A stretch of DNA of 64,000 nucleotides, from NCBI GenBank assembly GCA_025698895.1, contig JAILWO010000001.1, positions 248,001 to 312,000 of the forward strand, read 5' to 3'. Under the pieces are notes generated by a model. That model had not been told where the DNA came from and ran no database searches. It worked only from the letters and a program-made list of their open reading frames with translations. Both the position numbers and the translations under genes were made by a program. Positions 42,911 through 52,460 of this stretch are shown here, piece after piece (within the stretch, counting starts at the first letter, position 1; each line of letters begins with the position of its first letter). This DNA is from Rhizobiaceae bacterium. GTDB lineage: Bacteria > Pseudomonadota > Alphaproteobacteria > Rhizobiales > Rhizobiaceae.

Positions 42911-44905
42911 ATGAAGACCGTCACCACCTTTCCGCGCCCGGTCGTCGAACATCCCGACATCGGCATCGTCATGCCGGACGGCTGCCGGCTTTCGGCGCGC
43001 ATCTGGCTGCCCGAGGACGCCGAGGCCGATCCGGTGCCCGCCATCCTGGAACATCTGCCCTACCGCAAGCGTGACGGCACGGTCGCCCGCGACGCGCTGA
43101 CCCATCCTTATTTTGCCGGTCACGGCTACGCGTCGATCCGCGTCGACATGCGCGGCAATGGCGATTCCGACGGCTTGATGACCGACGAATACACCGAGCA
43201 GGAACTGCAGGACGCCTGCGATGTCATCGCCTGGGCCGCCGCGCAGCCCTGGTGCAACGGCCGCGTCGGCATGATGGGCATCTCCTGGGGCGGCTTCAAC
43301 GGGCTGCAGGTCGCCGCGAAGGGACCGGCGGCGCTCAAGGCCGTCATCACGCTTTGCTCGACCGACGACCGCTATGCCGACGACATTCATTACAAGGGCG
43401 GCCTCCTGCTCAACGAGAATCTCGGCTGGGGCGCGACCATGCTGTCCTATTCCTCGCGCCCGCCGGACCCCGCCCTGGTCGGCGACGGATGGCGCCGGAT
43501 GTGGATGGACCGCCTCGAGAACGAACCCTTCCTCGCCGCGACCTGGCTCGGGCACCAGACGCGCGACGCCTACTGGAAGCACGGCTCGGTCTGCGAGGAC
43601 TTTTCGGCCATCGGCGCCGCCACGCTCGCCATCGGCGGCTGGCACGACGCCTACAAGAATACCGTCAGCCGCATCGTGACCGGCATCCAGCCTTACGCGC
43701 CCGCAAAGGGCATCGTCGGCCCGTGGCTGCACAAATATCCGCATTTCGCCGTGCCGCGCCCGGCGATCGGCTTCCTGCAGGAGGCGCTGCGCTGGTGGGA
43801 CCGCTGGCTCAAGGACATCGACACCGGCGTTCAGCACGATCCTGCCATGCGGCTCTACCTGATGGACTCGCTTCCGCCGGCGCAATGGTACGAGGAGCGG
43901 CCCGGCCGATGGATCGCCGAGGCGGCATGGCCGTCGCCGGTGATCGGCCACCGGACGCTGTCGCTGGGAGGCGAAACCGGCGGCGACGTGACGCTCCCCG
44001 CGACCGTCTCCTCGCCCCAGGATTGCGGCCTGGCCGGCGGCGAGTTCTGCGCCATCTGGCTTGGCCCCGAGCTTCCCGGCGATCAGCGCGAGGACGATGC
44101 GCGCTCGCTCTGTCTCGACCTGGATATCGGCGGGGCCGTCGACATCGTCGGCGGACCGCTCGTGCGGCTGCGCCTGTCGGCCGACAGGCCGTCGGCGATG
44201 CTCGCCGTGCGCCTGTGCGACGTGCGGCCGGACGGCTCCTCGACCCGCGTCACATGGGGCGTGCTCAATCTGGCGCATCGCGACGGCCACGAGCATCCTC
44301 GCGCCGTCGAGCCTGGCGCGATCATGGATATCGAACTCAGGCTCGACGACATCGCCTATGCCATGCCGGCCGGGCACCGGCTGCGCGTCGCCATATCCTC
44401 GACCTACTGGCCGATGGTGTGGCCGTCGCCCGAACCGGTCGCGCTGACCATCCATGCGGGCGAACTCGTTTTGCCGGTCCGCGATCGCGGCACGGGCCAC
44501 GAATGGCGTTTCGAGGAGCCCGAGGGTGCCGCGCCCTGGCGCCATGAGATGGTGCGCGAGCCGGCTCACGACCGCCGCATCGAACGCGACGCGAGCGGCC
44601 GTGTCGACCTCGTCATCGAGGATGATTTCGGCGCGGCCCGCGACCTCGACCATGGCCTGGTCGCCGGGACGGTCGCGCGCGAACGCTGGTCGATCCATCC
44701 TGACGATCCGCTGTCGGCATGTGGAAAAACCCACTGGACAGAAACGCTTTCGCGCGGGAACTGGTCGGTCCGCACGGAAACCCGCTCCACGATGCGATGC
44801 GACGCCGAAAATTTTCGGCTGAGCGCGCGCATCGAGGCGCGGGAGGGGGAAGAGCTTGTATTTGAAAGGAATTTCGAGGAATCGCTGCCGCGGCACCATG
44901 TATGA
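42911..44905 (+). CDS. CocE/NonD-family alpha/beta hydrolase (X-Pro dipeptidyl-peptidase-like)
   Basis: Protein of 664 residues. The nucleophile elbow is MGISWGGFNGLQ (serine about residue 123), with a preceding RVDMRGNGDSDG oxyanion loop. The catalytic aspartate and histidine regions follow, including GPWLHKYPHFAVP (His). The C-terminal part is a beta-rich galactose-binding-like domain. The family includes cocaine esterase, glutaryl-7-ACA acylase and X-prolyl peptidases; the substrate here is not evident. It is 75 bases after the deaminase and precedes the peptide-type ABC operon by 150 bases. Confidence 0.9.
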   Translation: MKTVTTFPRPVVEHPDIGIVMPDGCRLSARIWLPEDAEADPVPAILEHLPYRKRDGTVARDALTHPYFAGHGYASIRVDMRGNGDSDGLMTDEYTEQELQDACDVIAWAAAQPWCNGRVGMMGISWGGFNGLQVAAKGPAALKAVITLCSTDDRYADDIHYKGGLLLNENLGWGATMLSYSSRPPDPALVGDGWRRMWMDRLENEPFLAATWLGHQTRDAYWKHGSVCEDFSAIGAATLAIGGWHDAYKNTVSRIVTGIQPYAPAKGIVGPWLHKYPHFAVPRPAIGFLQEALRWWDRWLKDIDTGVQHDPAMRLYLMDSLPPAQWYEERPGRWIAEAAWPSPVIGHRTLSLGGETGGDVTLPATVSSPQDCGLAGGEFCAIWLGPELPGDQREDDARSLCLDLDIGGAVDIVGGPLVRLRLSADRPSAMLAVRLCDVRPDGSSTRVTWGVLNLAHRDGHEHPRAVEPGAIMDIELRLDDIAYAMPAGHRLRVAISSTYWPMVWPSPEPVALTIHAGELVLPVRDRGTGHEWRFEEPEGAAPWRHEMVREPAHDRRIERDASGRVDLVIEDDFGAARDLDHGLVAGTVARERWSIHPDDPLSACGKTHWTETLSRGNWSVRTETRSTMRCDAENFRLSARIEAREGEELVFERNFEESLPRHHV

Positions 44906-45055
44906 TCCAGGATGGTTGATCCAACCATGCCCCGCGATTTACGCCACGTAATGTCGCTTTCGGCCTTGCGGTCGCGCATGCTTAGCGGCCAATATTCCTG
45001 TCATAAGAAGACTTGAGTATCGCCTGGTCGATCCTAACAGAGTGAGGAACCTTCA

Positions 45056-46645
45056 ATGTCCGACGAACTGGATTTCCTGAGCCGCCACGTGGTGCGCGGC
45101 CGCTTGAGCCGGCGTGATTTTTTGGGGCGTGCCGCCGCGCTCGGTGTTTCCGCCACTTTCGCGAATTCGCTTCTCGCTTCCGCCGCGCGTGCTCAGGGCC
45201 CGGTCAAGGGCGGTACGCTAAAGGCCGGCATGCAGGGCGGTGAGTCCACCAACAGCCTCGACCCGGCTTCGTTCCTGAGCCAGGTCCCGTTCAATTTCGG
45301 CAAATGCTGGGGTGAATATCTGTGCCGCCTCAATCGCGACGGTTCGATCCAGAACCTGATAGCCGAGGAGATCGGCGCGTCGGACGATGCCACCACCTGG
45401 ACGATGAAGATCAAGCAGGGCGTCGAATTCCATAACGGCAAGACGCTGACGGCCGAGGATGTCGCCGCCACGCTGGAACGCCACACCAATGAGGAATCGA
45501 AGTCGGGCGCGCTCGGCATCATGAAGGGCATCACCGGCATCAAGGCGTCCGGCAACGAGGTGATCGTCGAGCTGGCCGAAGCCGACGCCGACTTCCCCTA
45601 TCTGATGGCGGACTACCACCTGATCATCCAGCCGAACGGCGGCAAGGACAACCCCGCCGAGGGCGTGTCGGCGGGCCCCTACAAGGTCGTCGTCAACGAG
45701 CCGGGCGTGCGCTATGTCGGCGAGAAGTTCGCCAACTACTGGGGCGGCGACGCGATGGGTCATGCCGATACCGTGGAGATCGTCGTCATCAACGACGCCA
45801 CGGCGCGCACCTCCGCCCTGCAGGGCGGCCAGGTCCACATGATCAACCGCGTCGAGCCCAAGATCGTCTCGCTGGTCGAGCGCGTGGCTGGCGTTACCAT
45901 CCAGAACGTGGCCGGCCGGGGCTTCTATCCGTTCAACATGTTCTGCGATACCCCGCCCTTCGACAACAACGACCTGCGCATGGCGCTCAAGCTCGCCATG
46001 AACCGCGAGGAGCTTCTGGACAAGATTCTGTTCGGCTATGGATCGGTCGGCAACGACTTCCCGATCAACGAGGCCTATCCGCTGTTCCCCGAGGGCATCG
46101 AGCAGCGTACCTTCGATCCCGAAGCGGCGGCCGCCGCCTACAAGAAATCCGGGCACTCGGGCTCCATCGTGCTGCGCACGTCCGATGTCGCCTTCCCCGG
46201 CGCCGTGGATGCCGCCCAGCTCTACCAGCAGTCCTGCGCACAGGCCGGCATCACCATCGAGATCAAGCGCGAGCCCGGCGACGGCTACTGGTCGGAAGTC
46301 TGGAACAAGCAGCCTTTCTCGCTCTCCTACTGGGGCGGGCGTTCCACGCAGAACCAGTTCTACTCCACCGCGCTCCTGTCGACGGCGGACTGGAACGACA
46401 CGCGCTGGAAGCGTCCCGAGTTCGACAAGATGCTGCTCACGGCGCGCGCCGAACTCGACGAGGACAAGCGCAAGGCCATCTATCGCGACATGGCGATCAT
46501 GCTGCGCGACGAAGGCGGTGTGATCGTGCCCTTCTTCAACGAGTTCATCGACGCGACCACCGACAAGGTCGGCGGCTACGAGAAGCATCCGGCCGCGGAA
46601 CTGATGGACGGCTACGCGCTCGCCGAGTGCTGGGTCGCGGCCTGA
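45056..46645 (+). CDS. Dipeptide/nickel-type ABC transporter substrate-binding protein (SBP_bac_5)
   Basis: Periplasmic protein of 529 residues with a twin-arginine signal (RLSRRDFLGRAAALG, cleavage near AARAQG). The mature protein has the family 5 pattern KGGTLKAGMQGGESTNSLDP, QGVEFHNGKTLTAEDVAATL and FNMFCDTPPFDNNDLRMAL. It delivers a peptide or another cationic or amide solute to the permease encoded next. AGGAA lies 9 bases before the ATG. A 150-base gap upstream holds the operon promoter. Confidence 0.92.
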   Translation: MSDELDFLSRHVVRGRLSRRDFLGRAAALGVSATFANSLLASAARAQGPVKGGTLKAGMQGGESTNSLDPASFLSQVPFNFGKCWGEYLCRLNRDGSIQNLIAEEIGASDDATTWTMKIKQGVEFHNGKTLTAEDVAATLERHTNEESKSGALGIMKGITGIKASGNEVIVELAEADADFPYLMADYHLIIQPNGGKDNPAEGVSAGPYKVVVNEPGVRYVGEKFANYWGGDAMGHADTVEIVVINDATARTSALQGGQVHMINRVEPKIVSLVERVAGVTIQNVAGRGFYPFNMFCDTPPFDNNDLRMALKLAMNREELLDKILFGYGSVGNDFPINEAYPLFPEGIEQRTFDPEAAAAAYKKSGHSGSIVLRTSDVAFPGAVDAAQLYQQSCAQAGITIEIKREPGDGYWSEVWNKQPFSLSYWGGRSTQNQFYSTALLSTADWNDTRWKRPEFDKMLLTARAELDEDKRKAIYRDMAIMLRDEGGVIVPFFNEFIDATTDKVGGYEKHPAAELMDGYALAECWVAA

Positions 46646-46658
46646 GCGGGCCGCGAAC

Positions 46659-47618
46659 GTGGGATCGCCCATCGTGAAACTCATCGCCCAGCGCATCGCG
46701 CTGGGCGTACTCCTCCTCCTCGCGGTTTCGGTGCTCATCTTCGCCGGAACCGAAATTCTGCCGGGCGATGTCGCCGCCTCCATCCTGGGCCAGGCCGCCA
46801 CGCCGCAGGCGCTCGCCAATCTGCGTGAGGAACTTGGCCTCAACGACCCGGCCATAGTCCGATATTTCAATTGGCTGGGCGGCGTGCTGACCGGCGACCT
46901 CGGCACGGCGCTGACGACGCGGCAGGATATCGCCACAACGCTGATGCCGCGCCTGTGGAACACGCTGTTCCTCGCCTTCTGGACTGCCGCCGTGGCGGTG
47001 CCTCTGGCGGTAATCCTCGGCCTGCTCGCCGTGCGCTATCGCAGCGGTCCGATCGACAAGGCCATTTCCGGCTTCGCGCTCGCCTCCACGTCCCTGCCCG
47101 AATTCTTCATCGGCTATCTGCTGATCCTGTTCTTCGCGGTGAAGCTGCAATGGTTCCCGTCGATCTCCACCGTCTATGACGGCATGCCGTTCTGGCAGAA
47201 GATACAGGCGATCGTGCTGCCCGGTACCGCGCTGCTCCTCGTCGTGCTCGCGCATATGATGCGCATGACGCGCGCCGCCATCCTCAACGTGATGCAGTCG
47301 GCCTATATCGAGACGGCCGAACTCAAGGGCCTGTCGCAGTTCGACATCATCCGCAAGCACGCCTTCCCCAACGCGATCGCGCCGATCGTCAACGTGGTCA
47401 TGCTCAACCTCGCCTTCCTCGTGGTCGGCGTCGTCGTGGTGGAAGTGATCTTCGTCTATCCCGGTATGGGCCAGTACCTCGTCGACCACGTTGCCAAGCG
47501 TGACGTGCCGGTGGTCCAGGCGGTCGGGCTGATCTTCGCGGCTGTCTACATCTCACTCAATATCGTCGCCGACATCGCCGCCATACTGGCGAATCCGCGC
47601 CTCAGGCATCCGAGGTGA
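46659..47618 (+). CDS. ABC transporter permease, DppB type
   Basis: Inner-membrane protein of 319 residues with six hydrophobic segments. The N-terminal signature RIALGVLLLLAVSVLIFAGT is followed by the LPGDVAASILG loop of DppB. The ATPase-contact motif is YIETAELKGLSQFDIIRKHA with FPNAIAPIV. Start codons are GTG: 46659, or 46674 nearer the conserved helix. It lies 13 bases after the binding protein gene. Confidence 0.92.
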   Translation: MGSPIVKLIAQRIALGVLLLLAVSVLIFAGTEILPGDVAASILGQAATPQALANLREELGLNDPAIVRYFNWLGGVLTGDLGTALTTRQDIATTLMPRLWNTLFLAFWTAAVAVPLAVILGLLAVRYRSGPIDKAISGFALASTSLPEFFIGYLLILFFAVKLQWFPSISTVYDGMPFWQKIQAIVLPGTALLLVVLAHMMRMTRAAILNVMQSAYIETAELKGLSQFDIIRKHAFPNAIAPIVNVVMLNLAFLVVGVVVVEVIFVYPGMGQYLVDHVAKRDVPVVQAVGLIFAAVYISLNIVADIAAILANPRLRHPR

Positions 47619-47622
47619 GCCC

Positions 47623-48441
47623 GTGCTGAAAACGATACCCGTCGGCTCGGCGCTCGGCCTCTTCTTCACGGTGCTGTTCCTGTTCGTGGCGATCTTCGCC
47701 CAGCTCATCGCGCCCTATCCCGGCAGCCAGATCATCGGCGGTGTCTGGGAGCCCATGTCGGCCGAGCACTGGCTCGGCACGGACAATCTCGGCCGCGACC
47801 TGCTCTCGCGCATGATCTACGGCGCCCAGGTCACGATCTTCATCTCGGTCGCCGCCACCGCGCTGTCCTTCACGCTGGGCTCGGTTCTCGGCTTCGCCGC
47901 CGCCGTCATCGGCGGCTGGTTCGAGACGGTGATGTCGCGCTTCGTCGACCTTCTCATGTCGATCCCGACCCTGATCTTCGGCCTCGTCATCCTGTCGGTG
48001 CTGCCCTCGACCATCCCCGTTCTGATCCTGGTCATGGGGATTCTGGATTCGACGCGCGTCTATCGACTCTCCCGGGCCGTCGCGGCCGACATCAACGTCA
48101 TGGATTTCGTTGAGGCCGCGCGGCTGCGCGGCGAAGGCACGCGCTGGATCATCTTCCGCGAGATCCTGCCCAACGCGCTGTCGCCGCTGGTGTCGGAACT
48201 CGGGCTTCGCTTCATCTACGCGGTCCTGTTCCTGTCGGCGCTGTCTTTCCTGGGCCTCGGGGTCCAGCCGCCCGCCGCGGACTGGGGCGGCATGGTGAAG
48301 GAAAACAAGGAAGGCATCGTGTTCGGCATCTCGGCCGCCCTGATCCCGGCCGGCGCGATCGCGGTTCTGGCGATCTCCGTCAACCTGGTCGCCGACTGGG
48401 TGCTTAACCGGACGTCGAGCCTGAAGGGAGGACGCGGCTGA
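47623..48441 (+). CDS. ABC transporter permease, DppC type
   Basis: Inner-membrane protein of 272 residues. Visible family features are the LGTDNLGRDLLSRMIYGAQ motif, the FVEAARLRGEGTRWIIFREI contact loop with LPNALSPLV, and FLGLGVQPPAADWGGMV. The GTG at 47623 lies four bases after the dppB-like stop, and the stop overlaps the ATPase gene by one base (TGATG). Confidence 0.93.
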   Translation: MLKTIPVGSALGLFFTVLFLFVAIFAQLIAPYPGSQIIGGVWEPMSAEHWLGTDNLGRDLLSRMIYGAQVTIFISVAATALSFTLGSVLGFAAAVIGGWFETVMSRFVDLLMSIPTLIFGLVILSVLPSTIPVLILVMGILDSTRVYRLSRAVAADINVMDFVEAARLRGEGTRWIIFREILPNALSPLVSELGLRFIYAVLFLSALSFLGLGVQPPAADWGGMVKENKEGIVFGISAALIPAGAIAVLAISVNLVADWVLNRTSSLKGGRG

Positions 48442-50117
48442 TGGTCGACACCGCCGAATCCGTGCCGCCCCGCCCGGCGGACGCTGAGCTCCTGCTTGAA
48501 ATCCGCAACCTGCGCATCGAGGCGCGGGTCTATCCGCCCGGGGAAGACCCGCGCGACGTCACCATCGTCGACGATGTCTCGCTGTCGCTTCCAAAGGGCA
48601 AGGTGCTGGGGCTGATCGGAGAATCCGGCGCCGGCAAGTCGACCATCGGCCTGTCGGCCATGGGCTATGGCCGCGGCGGGGTGAGGATCACGGGCGGCGA
48701 GGTCGTGCTTAACGGCCGCGACATCATGAAGGGCGGCATCCGTGGCTTCCGCAAATTGCGCGGCCGCGAGGTCTGCTATGTCGCGCAATCGGCCGCCGCC
48801 GCCTTCAATCCGGCTCACAAATTGATGGATCAGGTGGTCGAGGCCGCTCTGGTTCATGGCACGGCGACTCGCGCCGAGGCCGAGCGGCGCGCCAAGGCCC
48901 TGTTCAAGAAGCTCAGCCTGCCCAATCCCGATACGATCGGCGACCGCTATCCACATCAGGTGTCGGGCGGCCAGCTCCAGCGTGTCATGACGGCGATGGC
49001 GCTGTGCTCCGAACCTGACATGATCGTTTTCGACGAACCAACGACGGCGCTCGACGTCACCACCCAGATCGACGTACTGGCGGCCATCAAGGACGCCATC
49101 CGCGACACCGGCGTCGCCGCGCTCTACATCACCCACGATCTCGCGGTCGTGGCCCAGATCGCCGACGAGATCATGGTGCTGCGCCACGGCAAGCTGGTGG
49201 AGTGGGGCGGAACACGCCAGATCATCAAGGAACCCCGCAAGGAATACACCAACGCGCTCGTCTCGGTTCACCATATCGAGCACGTCGAACAGGCGCCGAC
49301 TCCGGCGCCGCTGCTCAAGGTCGAGAACGTGACGGCCGCCTATGGCGGCAGCGACGTCAAGGTCCTGAAGGACGTCTCGGTCGATATCCATCCGGGCCAG
49401 ACGCTCGCGGTCGTGGGCGAGTCCGGTTCGGGAAAGTCGACCCTTGCGCGCGCGATCACCGGTCTGCTGCCGCCGGAGGAGGGCACGATCACCTTCGACG
49501 GCCGCGTGCTGGCCAACGCATTGCACGACCGCACGCGCAACGATCTGCGCGAACTGCAGATGATCTATCAGATGGCGGATGTGGCGATGAACCCGCGCCA
49601 GACGGTGGGCACAATCATCGGTCGGCCGCTCGAATTCTACTTCAATCTCAGGGGCCGTGAGCGCGACGCCCGTGTCGCCGATCTTCTGGAAAAGATCGAG
49701 ATGGGCAAGGGCTTCATCGATCGCTACCCCGCCGAACTGTCCGGCGGCCAGAAGCAGCGCGTGTGCATCGCCCGCGCGCTGGCGGCCGACCCGAAGCTCA
49801 TCATCTGCGACGAGGTCACCTCCGCGCTCGACCCGCTCGTCGCCAATGGCATTCTCAAGCTGCTGCTCGGCCTGCAGAAGGAAGAGAACGTCGCCTATCT
49901 GTTCATCACCCACGACCTGGCGACAGTGAAGTCGATCGCCGATTCGATCGCCGTGATGTATCGCGGCGAGGTCGTCCGCTACGGACCGAAGACGCAGGTC
50001 CTGTCGCCGCCCTTCGACGACTATACAGACCTTCTGCTGCGCTCGGTTCCTGAGATGGAACTGGGCTGGCTCGAGAAGGCCATCGCCGGCCGGCGCATGG
50101 AAAGTGCTGGCAACTGA
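48441..50117 (+). CDS. Fused DppD-DppF ABC transporter ATPase (two nucleotide-binding domains)
   Basis: Protein of 558 residues containing two complete ABC domains. The first (about residues 15-285) has GESGAGKST, signature VSGGQLQRV and [12 protein letters not shown]. The second (about 290-550) has [18 protein letters not shown] and [12 protein letters not shown]. In most peptide importers DppD and DppF are separate proteins; here one polypeptide supplies both sites. It completes the binding protein-permease-permease-ATPase operon. The C-terminus lies two bases from the converging unknown gene. Confidence 0.93.
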   Translation: MVDTAESVPPRPADAELLLEIRNLRIEARVYPPGEDPRDVTIVDDVSLSLPKGKVLGLIGESGAGKSTIGLSAMGYGRGGVRITGGEVVLNGRDIMKGGIRGFRKLRGREVCYVAQSAAAAFNPAHKLMDQVVEAALVHGTATRAEAERRAKALFKKLSLPNPDTIGDRYPHQVSGGQLQRVMTAMALCSEPDMIVFDEPTTALDVTTQIDVLAAIKDAIRDTGVAALYITHDLAVVAQIADEIMVLRHGKLVEWGGTRQIIKEPRKEYTNALVSVHHIEHVEQAPTPAPLLKVENVTAAYGGSDVKVLKDVSVDIHPGQTLAVVGESGSGKSTLARAITGLLPPEEGTITFDGRVLANALHDRTRNDLRELQMIYQMADVAMNPRQTVGTIIGRPLEFYFNLRGRERDARVADLLEKIEMGKGFIDRYPAELSGGQKQRVCIARALAADPKLIICDEVTSALDPLVANGILKLLLGLQKEENVAYLFITHDLATVKSIADSIAVMYRGEVVRYGPKTQVLSPPFDDYTDLLLRSVPEMELGWLEKAIAGRRMESAGN

Positions 50118-50119
50118 GC

Positions 50120-50656
50120 CTACTTGGTCTCGATCTGCCTGACGGTCAGATGCGGCGTGACAATCTTCTTGTACTGGATGTTCGGCGGCAGGAAGATGAC
50201 GAAGTGCTTGCGGTCCTCGATGTTCGTGGCGAACATGTTGCCGAGATAGGCCTCGATCAGCGTGCCGTTCCAGGTGGTGTGGTGCCTGGCCCGGGCAAAG
50301 GGGAAATCGTCATTGACGATGCGCACATTGTCCGTCGCATTGAGGCCCTGGCTCTCGCAGAAGGCGAGGAGCTTGCGGCCCCGCGACATGGTTTGCGCCA
50401 TCTTCTTGCCCGCGTCCGCGAAAGCCTTTTCGACTTTCGCGCTGAGCTTGGGCGCATAGATGGGTGTGGCCGACTTGGCACTGGGCCAGCTTGCCTTGAT
50501 GATCTCGCACAGGATATCGACGGATTGTGGCTTGCCCGGCATCGCCGCCGCGAGTTCCACGAGCACATCGGGCGCGAAGCGGAGATGGCCCGTGTTGCGC
50601 TGGGCTATGTCGGAAAGGCTTTGGGAGTGAGAGGTCAAGGGTCCGAAGTTGAGCAT
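50120..50656 (-). CDS. Protein of unknown function
   Basis: Protein of 178 residues from the ATG at 50656; a longer frame to 50749 adds a basic stretch and is less likely. It has no signal peptide, membrane segment or motif that I recognise. The sequence is mixed-charge (VEKAFADAGKKMAQTMSRGR, then RIVNDDFPFARARHHTTWNG and HFVIFLPPNIQYKKIVTP), which looks like a folded soluble protein rather than a shadow frame. No ribosome site is obvious. It lies on the opposite strand between the ABC operon and the phosphodiesterase gene, splitting what would otherwise be a continuous plus-strand unit. Confidence 0.6.
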   Translation of the reverse strand: MLNFGPLTSHSQSLSDIAQRNTGHLRFAPDVLVELAAAMPGKPQSVDILCEIIKASWPSAKSATPIYAPKLSAKVEKAFADAGKKMAQTMSRGRKLLAFCESQGLNATDNVRIVNDDFPFARARHHTTWNGTLIEAYLGNMFATNIEDRKHFVIFLPPNIQYKKIVTPHLTVRQIETK

Positions 50657-50834
50657 GGCTAGTCCCGCAAGACGTGGTCGTTTGGAGCAGCTTGCGGCAA
50701 GGCGGGAATTGCCTCGCGTGATATGGATGCAACCTGCTCGGCCAGACATACCGGGATGCCGTCCGCGTCTGTGAGGTCCGTCTCAATCCCGCCCGAAATC
50801 GTCCGACGTCGTACTGGAAGCAGGGAACCGTCTC

Positions 50835-51674
50835 ATGCCCCTTTCCTCGAAGCTTCTGCTCATCGTCCTCGACGGCCTGCCCTGGCGCAACTGGCGCCGC
50901 TTCATGGGCAATCTCGAAGGCTGGGTTCAATCCGGCGACGCGAAGGTCTGGCGCATGCGCTCGGTGCTGCCGTCCACGTCGGCCTGCTGCTACGCCTCGA
51001 TCCACACGGGCGTATCGCCGCAGGTTCACGGCGTCCTGTCGAACGAGATCCGCCACCGCGTCGAGCAGCCCGACATCTTCTCGGAAGTGACGAAGGCTGG
51101 CGGCGTCACCGGCGCCGTCACCCATTCCTACTGGTCGGAATTCTTCCAGCGCCATCCCTTCGACATGGTCGGCGACATCGAATATGACGAGCCCGGCCAG
51201 CCGATCGCCCATGGCCGCTTTCACACCATGACCGGCTACGGCCACGACAACCAGATGACCCCGTCGGACGTCGATCTCTTCGCGACGCTGACCATGCTGT
51301 GCCGGCGCTTCGGGCTCGACTACGGCATCCTGCACACCTGCACGCTGGATTCGATGGGCCACCGTTTCGGTCATGATTGCGGCGAGATGGACCACGCCCT
51401 GGCGGTGATGGACGCGATGCTCGCCGCCTTCCTGCCGAAATGGCGCGAGGCCGGCTACGAGGTCATCGTCACCGCCGATCACGGCCAGACGGATCGCGGG
51501 CACCACGGCGGCCATGACGACGAGATGCAGGACTTCGCGCTCTACTATTTCGGCCCGGCGCGGGGGCCGAGGCTGGACACGGTGCTCGACCAGCTGCAGC
51601 TCGCCCCCACCATCCTCAAGCGTCTCGGCGTGCCGGTGCCGAAGACGATGAAAGCAAAGCCGTTCCTGTCCTAG
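50835..51674 (+). CDS. Alkaline-phosphatase-superfamily phosphodiesterase (nucleotide pyrophosphatase-like)
   Basis: Protein of 279 residues, a compact version of the family. Metal-site residues are in LLIVLDGLPW (Asp), the nucleophile region PSTSACCYASIHTG, CTLDSMGHRFGHD (Asp, His), VTADHGQTD (Asp, His) and HHGGHDDE (His). No signal peptide is present, so it acts in the cytoplasm. The substrate could be a nucleotide or phospho-/phosphonate ester. It shares orientation with the ABC operon but is separated by the unknown gene. Confidence 0.87.
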   Translation: MPLSSKLLLIVLDGLPWRNWRRFMGNLEGWVQSGDAKVWRMRSVLPSTSACCYASIHTGVSPQVHGVLSNEIRHRVEQPDIFSEVTKAGGVTGAVTHSYWSEFFQRHPFDMVGDIEYDEPGQPIAHGRFHTMTGYGHDNQMTPSDVDLFATLTMLCRRFGLDYGILHTCTLDSMGHRFGHDCGEMDHALAVMDAMLAAFLPKWREAGYEVIVTADHGQTDRGHHGGHDDEMQDFALYYFGPARGPRLDTVLDQLQLAPTILKRLGVPVPKTMKAKPFLS

Positions 51675-52145
51675 TCAGTTCGCCAGCACCAGCGCCCAGT
51701 AGCGGCGGCCCTCGGCGGTGGTCGCTGAGGCGAGACCGTAACGTGTGAACGCCGGATCGAGCATGTTCCTGCGATGCGGCGGCGACGCCTTCCACATGTC
51801 GAAGACCTCGGTCATGGGCATGCGGCCATTGGCGATATTCTCGGCGGCCTTGCCACCGATGCCGTTGGCGCGCATGCGGCTGGTGAAGTCGCGGCCGCGC
51901 CTGGCGGTGTGCGCCATGCGTCCGGCTTCGGCCATCAGCCGGGCCTGCTCCTCCGCCGCCCGTTCGAGCCGGCTGTCGGGCACGGCCCGCGCAAGCCCCG
52001 CCGCGCCCCTGATATCGGCCATGTAGCCGTAGGCCGCCCGCGACGCACCGCCGCTCTCCGCGATCCTGCTGCCGGGACCGCCGGCACAGGCGGCGTGCAG
52101 AAGGCCAAAAGACAGAATGACGAGAATGCGGGCAGTGGATGGCAT
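51675..52145 (-). CDS. CAP-domain (SCP/PR1-like) exported protein
   Basis: Protein of 156 residues from the ATG at 52145. A signal sequence (ILVILSFGLLHAACAGG) precedes a CAP fold with RMAHTARRGRDFTSRMRANG, GGKAAENIANGRM, WKASPPHRRNMLDPAF and YWALVLAN. The GENIAxG-type and WxxSxxHRxNxL patterns are diagnostic. The cysteine in LLHAACAGG could be lipidated, although the lipobox is imperfect. Function of bacterial CAP proteins is poorly known. It converges exactly on the phosphodiesterase gene, stop codon to stop codon. Confidence 0.9.
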   Translation of the reverse strand: MPSTARILVILSFGLLHAACAGGPGSRIAESGGASRAAYGYMADIRGAAGLARAVPDSRLERAAEEQARLMAEAGRMAHTARRGRDFTSRMRANGIGGKAAENIANGRMPMTEVFDMWKASPPHRRNMLDPAFTRYGLASATTAEGRRYWALVLAN

Positions 52146-52460
52146 GAAGGGGTCTTTCCAGCGTCGATTGAGGCGAATGCCGCGCCTCGCCGGTAAAGAA
52201 ATCCGGAATGCGGCCGTATCGCGACTGATACCCACGGCTCTTCCGTCCGCCTGCCGCTTTCCTCCTCCTTCGAGGGGGAGGTGGCCCGAGGGACCGGAGG
52301 GGGTGGCGTAGCCCTATGCGATGGCCCTCGGTTCGGCGGGGTGTGAACAGATTCCGGCGCCGTCCCCAGCAGAACCGGCCTTTTCAAGGAATCTTGCCTC
52401 GGATTTATCCACGTGCCCCGCGACCGGTAGGACAATGCCCGCCGAAGAAAGGAAGGCGGC
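52146..52460. other. Intergenic region holding a palindromic repeat
   Basis: 315 bases without a gene that I can support. It carries the promoter side of the CAP-domain gene and, at 52261-52308, a GC-rich repeat. The right end has AAGGAAGG (52451-52458), the ribosome site of the next gene. Confidence 0.6.
52261..52308. repeat. Short GC-rich intergenic repeat, copy 1
   Basis: Begins with a hairpin of CCTCCTCC paired with GGGGGAGG around a TTCGA loop, followed by GTGGCCCGAGGGACC and a GGAGGGGGTGG tail. A related segment occurs at 52769-52815 in the same orientation. The form is that of hairpin repeats scattered between genes in rhizobial genomes. Confidence 0.65.

Noticed and set aside
42836-43074. 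C-terminal extension of the deaminase frame
   Set aside because: It overlaps the start of the CocE hydrolase gene and reads as basic low-complexity sequence. Explained better by a frameshift near 42740.
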